A stretch of DNA of 31,897 bases from Fragilaria crotonensis (taxonomy: Eukaryota; Bacillariophyta; Fragilariophyceae; Fragilariales; Fragilariaceae), in assembly GCA_022925895.1 (NCBI GenBank), contig JAKSYS010000703.1:1-31897 (forward strand), written 5' to 3'. How positions within the stretch are numbered: position 1 is the stretch's first letter; each line of letters starts with the position of its first letter. This document shows positions 21,059 through 31,489 of this stretch, piece after piece. The notes under the pieces are model-generated. The model saw only the letters and a program-made list of their open reading frames with translations, was not told the origin of the DNA and made no database searches. Both the position numbers and the translations under genes were made by a program.

Positions 21059-21186
21059 ATTAATTTATAATATAGTAGGATCAGACAGTATTCATTTGAT
21101 CCAGTACCCCAGAGTGGTCATACTCCGTAACAGACGCACGCACGCACACACGCACGCACACAATTAATTTATAATATAGTAGGATA
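21059..21186 (+). repeat. Satellite-like tandem array, right part
   Basis: The first 85 bases match 16775-16859. They are followed by the (ACGCACGCACAC) run, AATTAATTTATAATATAGTA and GGAT, matching 16840-16797-type units. This is the continuation of the array interrupted by the GC-rich LINE. Confidence 0.85.
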
Positions 21187-22518
21187 TGTGTATTTATCTT
21201 CATCTTTTGCTGGACGTTTTCATATATATCTTTTTAGTTCCATACAAAACAGATTCTGCCATCTGCTGGGAGCCCGTTTAGTCGTCGTATGCCCCCTAAT
21301 CAAGCCGATCGAGCTCACTAGTAGAACTACTACCGGTAGTCTAATTAAAATTGGAGGCGGCTCCTCAAGCATCATGTACTGTACCAGTAGCATGTAGAAG
21401 ACAGTACTCCCGTACAATGCTGCCATCGAATACATATGCATATATTGCGAACTACTGTAGTACCTGGTACAGTACGACCGAGCTATCGCCCGTAGCCATC
21501 GGTCATGCCGCCAGAGACTTACCGGTACCCAACACTAAATTCGATAGTAGAAGTCATCATTGTTCCGAGTTCCACGTGGGAGTCTGAATCCATAACAATC
21601 ACGTTTATCGACAGTATTCACATATATAGGCATCCAGCGCGAGGATAACTATCTCTTCCGCCTGCCTCTAACTCGCCTCTTATCCTCCAATCGATCAACA
21701 CAGGACCGCTGGATACACCGCGTCAAGGCATCAGCAAAGCGAAAACAAAAGGAGAGTAATAACCAGACTCTCATCACCCAATTTTTTCCCCCACGACAAT
21801 GACCAGATCTGTCACTCTAGCAGCTCAAACACAAAATTTCACACTCAGTCAGCATAGAAGCCAACACGAGCTCCCGCGAGCTTTAAATCGCCGACAGGGT
21901 ACACAGTGATTCCCGAAAGGTTCTCACATGGTGGAAACCCTAATAATTAGTTCGCTTATTATTATTACAACATTCCCATTGTTGCAGCCTATAGAGTATT
22001 GTGTCAAATGAATAACGTCTCCTTGACAAACGAAGCCATGATCAAACAGTATTACAGTACCAGTACTGCTACGACGTAAAATCATCATCGTGCGGTACAA
22101 GTACTGGCGTGCTGCCAGCCTTCGGAAGACGTTACGATACAGCAGTACCAATTTGCTACGGTACTGTATTTGCTGAAGTGAATTTGTTCTCCAATATGAT
22201 ACTCCTACTACCTGCTACGGTAGAGTTTTACGTTTCCGTAGTATGTGATGAACGACCAGTAGAGGATAGGGAAGAAGGTAGAGTTCATGTACCAGTACCT
22301 GTACCATAATGAACTCATTATAGTACATGCAGACGGTACAGCATATATATTAAACTTTTCAATCGAGCAAAGGTCTCAGCGAAACTATGCGTCGTGCACT
22401 TTCATGCTTTAGGGAGCACACAATTTCTTAGTTTGGAGTTTTTACATCGAGTTCTGTCCTTCGACCGTACACCAGTAGAAACCGTAGGAAGTTGTTGCGT
22501 ACCTTTGCACCGTCCACC
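21187..22518. other. Long non-coding region rich in GTAC palindromes
   Basis: No ORF here has credible composition. Many short palindromes built on GTAC and ACCGGT occur (for example CTACTGTAGTACCTGGTACA near 21454, AGTACCAGTACTGC near 22055, ACTACTACCGGTAGT near 21326). A pair of ATTATTATTA-type tracts lies near 21940-21966. The last 200 bases should hold the promoter of the gene at 22519 but show no clear TATA box other than CATATATATTAAAC near 22341. Confidence 0.5.
22286..22329. repeat. Nested perfect inverted repeats (cruciform-prone)
   Basis: Outer arms CATGTAC (22286-22292) and GTACATG (22323-22329) enclose an inner palindrome ATAATGA-AC-TCATTAT (22306-22321). It lies about 190 bases upstream of the start codon at 22519. 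Confidence 0.7.
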
Positions 22519-24682
22519 ATGATTGAAGGAACGGCCCCGTTGCCGTTCTTTGCGTCTGATAACCCCCCTGATGTTACCGCATCTTTGTTCAACTTCACCA
22601 TCGTTGCTTATGTTCAAACTCCTGCTTTGATCGAGCGAGAGAATGAGTCTCAAGCAGCGATTGAAAATCGAAAAGTCGAGGATGATAGTTACCGACGCTC
22701 AGTTTCGCCGACCAGTTGGCACCGGTTCACTACCTTAGGATTTCAAGCAACGAATGGCAAAGACTTCGATATGATTTGGAGAGACCGCAACTCCAATCCA
22801 CTTTGTTTCCATCGACTCGTATGGTATAACTACAAGTCCTATGTTGATCGTGAATGCAATGTCCATCCTAAGTTACACGCATGGGCAACCAATGTCTCGC
22901 ATCCCTTTTTACTCGAGCACTCACCAGAATCGTCGGAAATGGACACAGAACGTTTTAGCTGGTCACGCATTCTTGCCCATTTTGCTAAACACCTAGACAA
23001 AGGTCTGTGGAAAGCAGTACGGGGAATGAATAAACGTAATGAAAAAACGTCGACAGCTCAATCTCCAACCAAACACTCTGACAACGATGAACTTGACAAC
23101 CAAGGGAAAAGTGCACGATTTAACATTCCTGTTCCCGGGGTAACTGATGACGGTAATTCGGACCCATTGAACTCAGGAATCGAGGAGCTCCCTACGTTGA
23201 TGACAACTATGGCAAACCAAGAAGTCGAAGTGGATACGAGTTCTGAGTCGGATGCTAAACAATCGGCTTTTACGCTGAGCAACGAGGTTAGGACAAACGA
23301 CGGCTCCCATCGCATTTCGTTTAAATGGAAACTAGCTCAGAAGGAGTTCACTGAGTTAGTCGACAACAAAACTCGTCTCCACTCCGAAATCTTCTCGATT
23401 TTGGGTGTCGTATTCCAGGAGACCGACGGGTATTTCTATCTGTGGGACAGCGATGAACTGATTTATCCAAAACGAGTCCATGAGTTGACTGTTTCAGAGT
23501 TGAAAGACTACTTAGAGCCTAAAATCACGACAGCTCAGTCTCTGTACTTGGTTGCTTTTGCAGTGCGCTTCGCTTTCACCGAGAATCCTATTTCGTGGAG
23601 GAATTCTACTCACGTCCAGTCTGCAATGAAATTGAACAACCTTCAGATCCATGAATCCAACGTCAACACTACCGCAGGAATTCCAGTGGTGGCTGGGTAT
23701 ATTTTACTTAAGCACCCGACGATGACCTTAAGGCATAAGTATACGCAATTTCTCAGGTCCAGACTTGTGGAAACGTTGCCCTACTTCGACATTCGCCTTC
23801 ATCGGAAGACACCAACAGACAAGTCAATTGCTCATCTGGTGGTATACTGCGGGGAAAACCAGGTGACTGATCTATGTCAAGAGCTCTCTACAATCCTGAA
23901 TGGACAAAACACAGCTGTTTTCCTCCCTCGATACACATTTGCAAATATGACAAAAGATCAAATCGACAACCATTTCCACATGCATGAAACGTACATCAGA
24001 GCTTTGCAACCAATTTCATTGGCACCGCTTGTGACAACGTTAGATTTGAAGCGAGTTGAGTATTTTTCAGACGGCACGACAATTGAAAGGTCAACTCGCG
24101 AGTGGGTTTTGTCGCTCAGACGTGAGGATGGAGACACCCTCGCACAATGCGATGCGGTAAATGGAGTAAAGAATGTCAGAACTGCATATGTCATGGCCCC
24201 GGCAGCTTATGTGTCTGAAATTCGAGAGATGGTGGCTAAATATAAGGAACGACTACGACCGATTGCTCGCCGAGAAGCAAAGTATCGAGAAGGGATCCCA
24301 GACTTACCAGATGTCATTCACATTACATCTACTGTCCAGACTAACTTAGACTTCATGGCAAAATTGTCCTCCAGCGATATTTGGAGTAAAGCACCGCCAT
24401 CGGTTAAATCCCCCGCCTTCTGCTGTTGCATCAGCTGCAGCAAACAGTTCAGATCAGTCGGACTCATTGGACGCCAGTGACCATAACACCCAGTGGCCGT
24501 CGTTGGTAAAACGACCAGGACTCGATGGCTCTAATCCGATCAAGTCAGTACATAAGCCGAGTGCCAAACGTCCAACGAAGGAGAAACCCAAGCCCCCCCT
24601 GGACTCGCAAGGCAAATCTTCCCATATAAGCATCACGTCGGAAGAAGTCGACGAGCGAGCGGACACAGCTTCGACTCATTCT
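22519..24682 (+). pseudogene. Multicopy-type hypothetical protein gene, truncated by the copia insertion
   Basis: The ATG at 22519 has a favourable CCACCATG context; an in-frame TTG at 22492 is not needed. The frame is open for 653 codons to 24480. After an acidic, low-complexity N-terminal third (to about 23310) there is a folded-looking domain with RISFKWKLAQKEFTELVDNK, PVVAGYILLKHPTMTLRHKY, LVVYCGENQVTDLC, FLPRYTFANMTKDQIDNHF, RSTREWVLSLRREDG and ITSTVQTNLDFMAKLSSSDI plus WSKAPPSV. From memory this matches a high-copy diatom family, often near transposons; its role is unknown to me. Right after SVKS, at CCCCC (24410-24414), the frame should shift: the next frame gives ASAAANSSDQSDS and continues, while the original frame runs into Cys-rich nonsense. 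That continuation is open up to the LTR at 24683, which cuts the gene; the rest should lie beyond 31897. Confidence 0.6.
24678..24682. repeat. Copia target-site duplication, left copy (ATTCT)
   Basis: ATTCT precedes the left LTR; its partner is at 31892-31896. The base at 31892 can be counted either as the last base of the LTR or as the first of the duplication, so the duplication is 4 (TTCT) or 5 bp. Confidence 0.7.
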
Positions 24683-24979
24683 TGTGAGACCCTCCCTAGT
24701 ACGGCGGCTCCACAAACAGTGACTCGCTTGGGAGTCGGGTTAGGACAAAGCCGTCGCAATGAAGAGGAACGAACGCAGAAGCAAGAAGGCACGACGCGTG
24801 GCGATGTCGATATCGAACGTGTGATGGGTGATGTGTTGGCGTTCGTGTTGTGGCTAAGTATATCCTTCGGCCTCTTCACCCTTACGATCAAATGGACCGG
24901 CAAGAATGCGATTGAGGGAATAAAGGATTATATTAGAAGTTGTGTGCCGATGGAGTACATCGGCCTTAAGCTAAATTAG
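24683..24979 (+). other. Antisense open frame within the LTR, fused to the truncated host gene
   Basis: The frame that carries the 3' part of the interrupted host gene continues without a stop for 98 codons into the LTR (starting CETLPSTAAPQT), to the TAG at 24977-24979. The LTR part has a hydrophobic stretch, VLAFVLWLSISFGLFTLTI, long enough to span a membrane. The same LTR frame is open in the right LTR up to 31786. It may be chance, since the region is also open on the other strand. Confidence 0.3.
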
Positions 24980-25085
24980 TCGGAGTTGCGCATTTGATAG
25001 CGCATCAGCATCGACCGTAGATAGTCGACCGTGCGCAGTAGACAGTAGCACGGTGTCATGGAGATATATAGAATATGCACTGACA
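24683..25085 (-). repeat. LTR, 3' copy relative to the element
   Basis: This 403-bp LTR matches 31490-31892 throughout by eye. On the element's strand it starts TGTCAGTGCA and has a TCTATATATCTCC TATA-like motif within the first 30 bases. The plus strand of the LTR is open in one frame for about 98 codons. Confidence 0.93.
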
Positions 25086-25095
25086 CACTCCCCCC
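25086..25095 (-). other. Polypurine tract
   Basis: On the element's strand GGGGGGAGTG lies immediately before the 3' LTR, the position and composition expected for the plus-strand primer. Confidence 0.75.
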
Positions 25096-25151
25096 ATTGT
25101 GAGCATAGGTCGCAATGAGCAAACAGAAGTGCATCGGGAAGAGAAGAGAGA

Positions 25152-28100
25152 TTAGGGCGACATTGGTGCCCAGGGAGCGCCATAGTGACCCATGAGACGA
25201 CGGACATGACGATGGTGCAAGGTGGAGCCGAGTGACTTTGTCAAGGAGTCCGCAGAATTGACGACGCCAGGGATATGAGAGAGAACAATTTCTCCATTAG
25301 CCTTCCATTCTTGCAGAGCGAAGTGCTGAATGTCGATATGGCGCGCACGTGGCGTTGGACGACTTGCGTTCACCATGAGGATGGCAGCGGCGTTATCTTC
25401 AAACAGGGTCGTCGGTTCGAGCTGTGGATAACCGAGTTCGAGAAGTATGGACCGCAAGTATTTCGCAATCTTGGCGGCGTGAACGGCAGCGAGGAATTCC
25501 GCCTCAGTGGAACTCGTGGAGACCGTCGATTGTATCTTGGATTTATACGCCAAGGGACCACCGCCGAGCATGAAAACGAGACCGGTGATTGAGCGACGTG
25601 TAGTCAGATCGGTAGCGTGCGCGGCATCCACGTATCCGGCGAGTTCGGTAGGCGACTGTGGTTGCGGGAAAACAGGGAGAGATGGATCGGATGGCAGAGG
25701 TTGGAAAACGCCGGGCGGAAGCGATGTAATGAGTGCGTCGCCAATAGAACAAACCCCAATTTTTCGTCATACGAAGATATCGCGCTACGCGTCGTAGGGC
25801 ATCGTAGTGGACTTTAGCCGGATGATCGGAGAAACGAGCGAGCGTTGTGACTGCATATCAATGTCCGGTCGAGCGACGACATATGCGTAAATTAACGCGC
25901 CCAGGACACTTCGGTAGGAAAACCCAGCAGCCGTTTCAAGGTCACGGGATTCGGCAGTGTCATCACGAGGCGCAGTGGCGTAATCATCAAACATTTGTTG
26001 TGTTGTTGATGCGGCAAGAGGTTCAATTGGCTTCTCGTCAGCCTCACGTGATCCGGAAGATGACCAACCATAGTGCGCGAGCAGTTTGTCGATGTAAGAC
26101 TCGCATGTGATCTTGATATATCGATCACATTGTTCGACGTCGACGCCATTGAAAGAATCCAAAACACCTTCGTCACGAAGATCGATACCGTCCTCAGAGC
26201 AGATGATGCGCACAAGGTCTCTGATCGCGTCGGGATTGACACAACCGATGGCCAAGTCATCGACTTGGCGACAGATGAGCATGCGATGGCCTTTGTAGAC
26301 GCCTTGGTAGAGACTTCGCTCATGGGTTGTTGAAGTGAAGCCATGACGAGCGATGACGGAATTCACAAACTTCTCCCAAAGCGCGCCAGATTCCGGATGA
26401 CCTTGAAGGGCATGTTGGACAGGGAGCACCATGTCACGAGAGATGGCAACCTCGTATCGAGCAAGATACCAATCGGCATACTGGTCGTCGATGACAACGA
26501 AAGTCGGTTGATTCGGTGGCGGTGAGTTCGCGTATGCGTTCGTTGCATCCACTTTTAAACTGACGAAGCCCTCGTGGGCACACAAGGCAAAGAAAAGACG
26601 CATGCAAGGTTGTTCGATACAACTAGAGTAGGTGTTAGCCAACTTTAGTTGAGGTGCCGCACGAGGGATCCGTCGCAACAGTTTCTCGCCTTGCGAGTGC
26701 CATCACCTTTGATGGCGTAGTTCCAATGTTGACGAAGGACAATCGCATCTTTTGGTGCGGGGACAGGGCACCATACATTTCCTGCTTTGCCATTGAGTCA
26801 AGCTGTTTGAATTCAGCAGCTTGCCACTCTTTCCAATTGGGAAGACGTCGGAGTTTACGTCGCGTGAAACTCCCAAGGCCTTGTTCTTCGGATGTTCCAT
26901 GAGTCGTTGTGTTGAGCGATCGCAGCAGAAGCTGTACATGGTCATCATCGAGTTCGTCGGTATTGTCATGACGAGCGACATCATTGTCGATGGACTCTGC
27001 CGTCGAAGGTGAAGAGTTGATCGACGAGATGGTACGAAGCTGATCAACCGACAGATGAAGCGGCTGGTCGAGATGTCGATCGGTGACGGGGATGTATCGG
27101 TCGGGAGCGAACACGATCTTGAAGGACGGTGCGTCGGAAGCCACAGCGGCGTGGAGAGCATCAGGATGGACGCCGCGGTGAACACGGCCACGTCGTTGAT
27201 TGAAACGACGAAGGCGCCGATATACTTTCGACGAACATTTCGGATCCGAGAGGCAGTGGTGTTTGGTATTACTCCAGAGACAAAGCCTCGTTTCCGAATA
27301 TGACATTCTTTGATCTCGAAGCCGAGGCTGGGATGCTCACAAGAAATGTGAGGGGACAGTTCATCGAGGCGGTCGAAAGGATCGTCGGAAACATCCAAGT
27401 TGAGGAGCGGGAGGTCTAAACGATCAGGTTCGATGACGCCATCGTCGGCCAGGTTCCGTAGAAGCTTTACGTTCGGAGGCGGCTCACTAAGATCGTTCAT
27501 TCCTTCGTCGAAGCGCGCATGGGTGGCAGTCTTGACGGTTGAGCTGGCAAGGTCGAAGTAGTACATGACCTTCAGGGAGCGCGAGTAGCCAAGGAAGGTG
27601 CCGAGTCGAGAGTTGGGAACGACGCGACCGTAGCGAGCGGTTGTTGGGCGCACGTGCATACGACATCCGAATGTCCGAAGCTTTGCCAGGTTGGGGAGCG
27701 GAGCGCCACATTTCGTATGGGCTCGACGGTCGGTCGCCATGGGGAACAAAGTTGTAGAGTCGGATGTAATGGTAGAATGCATATGGCCAGAAGTTTGGTT
27801 GTAGATTCGCGCCAGAAAGCATGGCACGAAGTGCATCGCCGATTGTCTGGTGTGGTCGTTCGCCAGGTCCATTTTGGTGTGACGAGTCGGGACCAGTAAG
27901 CTCAACTGCGTAGCCAAAGTTCGCAAAGGTACGGTGAATGTCGCGACATTTGCCGAGTTCGCCACCCCATCCATGCGAACATACTTGTCTGGACAATTAG
28001 GAGCATTGCTGGCAAGCCAGCTATTGATCCAATCGACGGGAGGAGCCTTTGTTGGGAAGGCACGACCGAATATACGGCCACTGAAGTGGTCGGTCAGTAG

Positions 28101-29175
28101 GACATAGCACGTCTCACCGTTGAGGCCGACGAGTGTTGTGTCGGATTGAATCGCGGCTCTTTTGGACCATGAAACCAAAGTCGATTGACAGGCCTTGGTT
28201 GCAAGTTGTCGCCCGCATTGTGGTCCCTGTTCCTTTTGGAGTCTTCGAAGCTTAGCGGCAAGGCAGATGGGACATTCTTCGAGCTCCGTCGGGAGCTTGA
28301 ATTGTGGCATTCCTTTTACAAACCGGTGCATTTCTGATAAACGCCGGAAATTTATGTGTCCAAGGCGTTGATGCCACAGCATTCGTAAGGCCGAGCGGCT
28401 GAGGGATCGCACGACGTATGCTTCCTGGTGGTTCGGCGAGAATTCCGGGAGGTCTTCGTCGGTGTCCAAGATGTCAGGACGTTCGGTAATGATGTCCTGG
28501 TAATCGATTGTACGGAATTCAAGACCTGCGGGAGCCATCCCATACCCATAGATGTAGGGCCTTGCGTTACCGTCAGGTGAAACGGGCAACAGGCCTAACG
28601 GTGGGTCCAGGGCAGGTGGAGAATGGCATGCGGTGCAAGTCATGCCGTCGGTCGGATCGAGGATCGTGGCGGCAGTGGCAGGTGCATGTTCCGTGCATAG
28701 TTTCCGAACGAGGACTTGATCCGAAGGGCGGAGCCAGATGGGCTTCGGGCGACGGAGCAATCAAGGCTTCGGTGAACGTCAAACCTCCTCGACTTGCCGT
28801 CGGTTGCAAGATAATGTAGATGTCTTGCGAACTTCGGAGGCGATTCGGGAAGTGAATATGTCCGATGCTCTCGGTGAAGCTTGACATGTGGTATCCATCG
28901 GTGCCCAGCTGCTTCGAAATGGCTGCGTGCGAAATAATGATGCCTGGAATTGTGGGAGTGTAGTACGTCCGAATGAACACGGACGATGGGCCTCCGGCAT
29001 TTCCACGATTATCCACTGGTACACACAAGAAACCGACGCCGACAGGTTGGTGCGCGTGATGACCGGCATCAAAGAGGCGGACGTTTGTGCGGCGGAGTGG
29101 ACGATAAGCAAACAAAAGGTGGCGATCGTTGGCAGTGCAAGCCATGGATCCGTTGTCAGCATGTGCGAACGAGTT
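25152..29175 (-). CDS. pol: copia Pol: protease, integrase, RT and RNase H (frameshifted)
   Basis: The domains in order on the minus strand are as follows. Protease-like start HADNGSMACTAN (about 29150), with DNG where D-S/T-G is usual. Pre-integrase zinc finger LWHQRLGHINFRRLSEMHRF ... CPICLAAK (about 28370-28250). Integrase core with the first Asp in VLLTDHFSGRIFG, KYVRMD, and Glu in HQNGPGERPHQTIGDALRAM (about 27840). RT with LPNWKEWQAAEFKQLDSM, VSLKVDATNAYAN, ALQGHPESGALW and LICRQVDDLAIG (about 26265). RNase H with VDAAHATDLTTRRSITGLVF, STSSTEAEFLAA and LFEDNAAAILMVN. It ends in a stop at 25152-25154. Frame changes occur near 27975, 27710, 27190, 26770, 26670 and 25835 among others. All catalytic residues are present in some frame, so the copy is recent but not translatable as read. 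Confidence 0.85.
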
Positions 29176-31310
29176 GGCGGGCACGATCATATGTCTCGGC
29201 CAACCGACGAAGCAGGATGGGATCGGGAGCAACGTCGAGACGGACGGTGTCGGACGTGGGAAGGGCAGGAAGCACGTCGGCAACTGAAATGGAGATCGAA
29301 TTGACGTTGGGGGCTTCGAAACAGGCTTCAAAGTCGACTTCGTCTTCAGCGGTGGCACGGAGCGAATTCTGTTGATATCCCACGAGATCTTCTTTGTCGC
29401 CGTCGTCGTCGTCGTCGTTGGTGGCGGCGACGTCGATGTTGGCGGGTTCATCCTCCAAGATGCGATGCATTACTCGATTGTTGGCGCCAAGAGGTGGACG
29501 GTTGCGGGTGTTGGCAGAGTTCAGACGGCTGCGAAATTGTTTGTGTGAATTCGCAATCTGAGCCTTGAGCTGGGGATTGCGTTGTGCTAATCCTTCAGCG
29601 ACGATATAATCCACAAAACGGTTGCAATCTTCCAGCTTGTGACCCGGGAGTTGGCAGCCAAGGCAAACGGAAGACGCATCTTGGTTTTGAGAGATAGCCC
29701 GAACCATGAGATTGATTTCCTCATCGTCGAGGGTGGCGTCTGACGTCGACGACGAGAAATCCGGCGACGCGGTTTCGATCCTCCGGATGATGGACGTCGG
29801 CGTTCTTCCTGACGGCGGATGCTGCGAGGATGGTGGGTCGCGGCCAATCTCGGAGGCATACTCGACGAAAGTCGTCGCGAGTTGCGCCAACGAAAGTTTG
29901 AACGGAAGCGTGCCGTCGAGGCCGGTGCGCTTGTCGCGTTCGACTAAACGTCGGATCTCGGGACGCCATTCGGACGTCAAATTGCGGACAGATAGATCGA
30001 GGGCCTCCGATTCGGTGTACGTGCGAGTGGCTTGGCGCTCGCGTACCATGAAGTCTTGAAGCCGGCGGATGTACAAGCTGAATGTCTCCGTTCGTCGTTG
30101 GCGGGGAATTTCGCTTGCGGTCGAGAAGACTGAATGCAACAGGGGATGGTGGAGGCGAAATAGGGTAGATAGCATGGTATCCCGCCTGCGGTGGGCATCC
30201 TTCAACAGCGCCATGCTCTCGGGAGCCATTGGGGAATGTGGAGTCCTGGCTCAAAGCAGTGTAGATCAGACCGGACATGAAGGAATCTTTCTCTCGGACG
30301 GAAGCAGGGAGCCAAGTCCACCAAGCACCGTGGATTTCGTCTTCCTTTGCGGATTCATACGGCGGGCACCACACTCCCCATTGTAAGCATGTGGAACAAA
30401 AGAGTTTGAACCAGTGCACGAACGAATCATTTTTGGATGAGTCGAATCTTGGGAAGCTAGCCTTACGAAAATCTTTGAACTTGACCTCGCCATACATGAA
30501 TTGACTCATGTAATCTTCGTAGGATTCGGCGCCGAAGGTGACCTCTGCAGAGAAAGGATGCATACGTGTAGGTGTCCGAGTCAAATTACCACCAGTTGTG
30601 CGTGGGCGAGCCGCCGAATTGAAGAGGGGGGCGAGGTTCCGGGGGAGTGTGGAACCGTCCAGCAGTGATCGGAGGGCCGTGTCCGCTTGTTGGGCGAGTG
30701 TCCACCGGTTGTCCACGGAAAGTGGGAAGTGCAGCCGTGGAGTCGGCTATCTCAACGTCCTCGACGGGCGGTGCGATTTCCTCGTTCATGCCGGGTGCGG
30801 TCTCGTTGATAGGGGCGTCCATCGGGGCAGACGTATCAACCACCGAAGGAGGGCCCTGGCGCGAGCGATGAGATCGACTCTCTCGTGAGTGCTCTGGGAA
30901 GATGCAGAGGATCCCGGCGGCTTTGGGATGTCGATATCCGGAAGTAGGAAGCGGATCATGATAGGGACGTGTACGATGTCGGACGGGCGAGAACGTTCCT
31001 TGAGACGTTGGACGATGAGGCGCTGGAGCGCCGGCTTTCGTAACGAGATGACGGAGTTGCGGCTGCGGGCGTGGTACATGCCAAATCCGGGGTCGGTCAG
31101 TGTAGGCAATAACTCTTCCGACAACCATGTGGTGTCTTCGAGTTGTTGGAGAACGCAGTTACGGATGGTGTCGTGATAGGTTTCCGTAAGTGACATTGTA
31201 GGCACATCGAAGATCTCTGTGAGTGGGATTTCTGCCATCGGGCAGTCCACAATATCGATGGTTATAACGAGACAGTCATTGTCGTATTGAACCTCCTCGG
31301 CGTCCACCAT
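29156..31310 (-). CDS. gag: copia Gag (frameshifted)
   Basis: The ATG at 31308-31310 starts MVDAEEVQYDND, about 180 bases after the primer-binding site. The protein reads through at least three frames (changes near 30920, 30600-30690 and 30200). Recognisable parts are KFKDFRKASFPRFDSSKNDS and FCSTCLQWGVWCPPYE near 30330-30490, then PRQRRTETFSLYIRRLQDFM and LPFKLSLAQLATTFVEYASE, then the zinc knuckle CLGCQLPGHKLEDC (CX2CX4HX4C, 29624-29665), which binds RNA during packaging. A (GAC)n run near 29400 encodes NDDDDDGDKED. The frame of the knuckle ends at 29156, where the protease frame takes over. Confidence 0.8.
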
Positions 31311-31474
31311 TTTGTTATCGGGTTTCAGAAATATGCGGTCCCGGATGTCTGGTCGGAGAGTATTTTTAACGCGGAGTGGCTACGTGGTTCCCGATATCAT
31401 GTGAATCGTGTGACACCGAAGAACGCGAGAGAACTCGAAATCAGTCGGAGAGTGCGTAGAAAACAGTCGTAGAA

Positions 31475-31489
31475 TTTGGGCTCATAACC
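31475..31489 (-). other. Primer-binding site matching the methionine tRNA anticodon region
   Basis: Directly inside the 5' LTR the element's strand reads GGTTATGAGCCCAAA. Its complement GGGCTCATAACC (31478-31489) equals the anticodon-loop region of a methionine tRNA (CAU anticodon), not a tRNA 3' end. Drosophila copia is known to prime with an internal fragment of initiator tRNA-Met, so half-tRNA priming is the natural reading. Confidence 0.7.
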
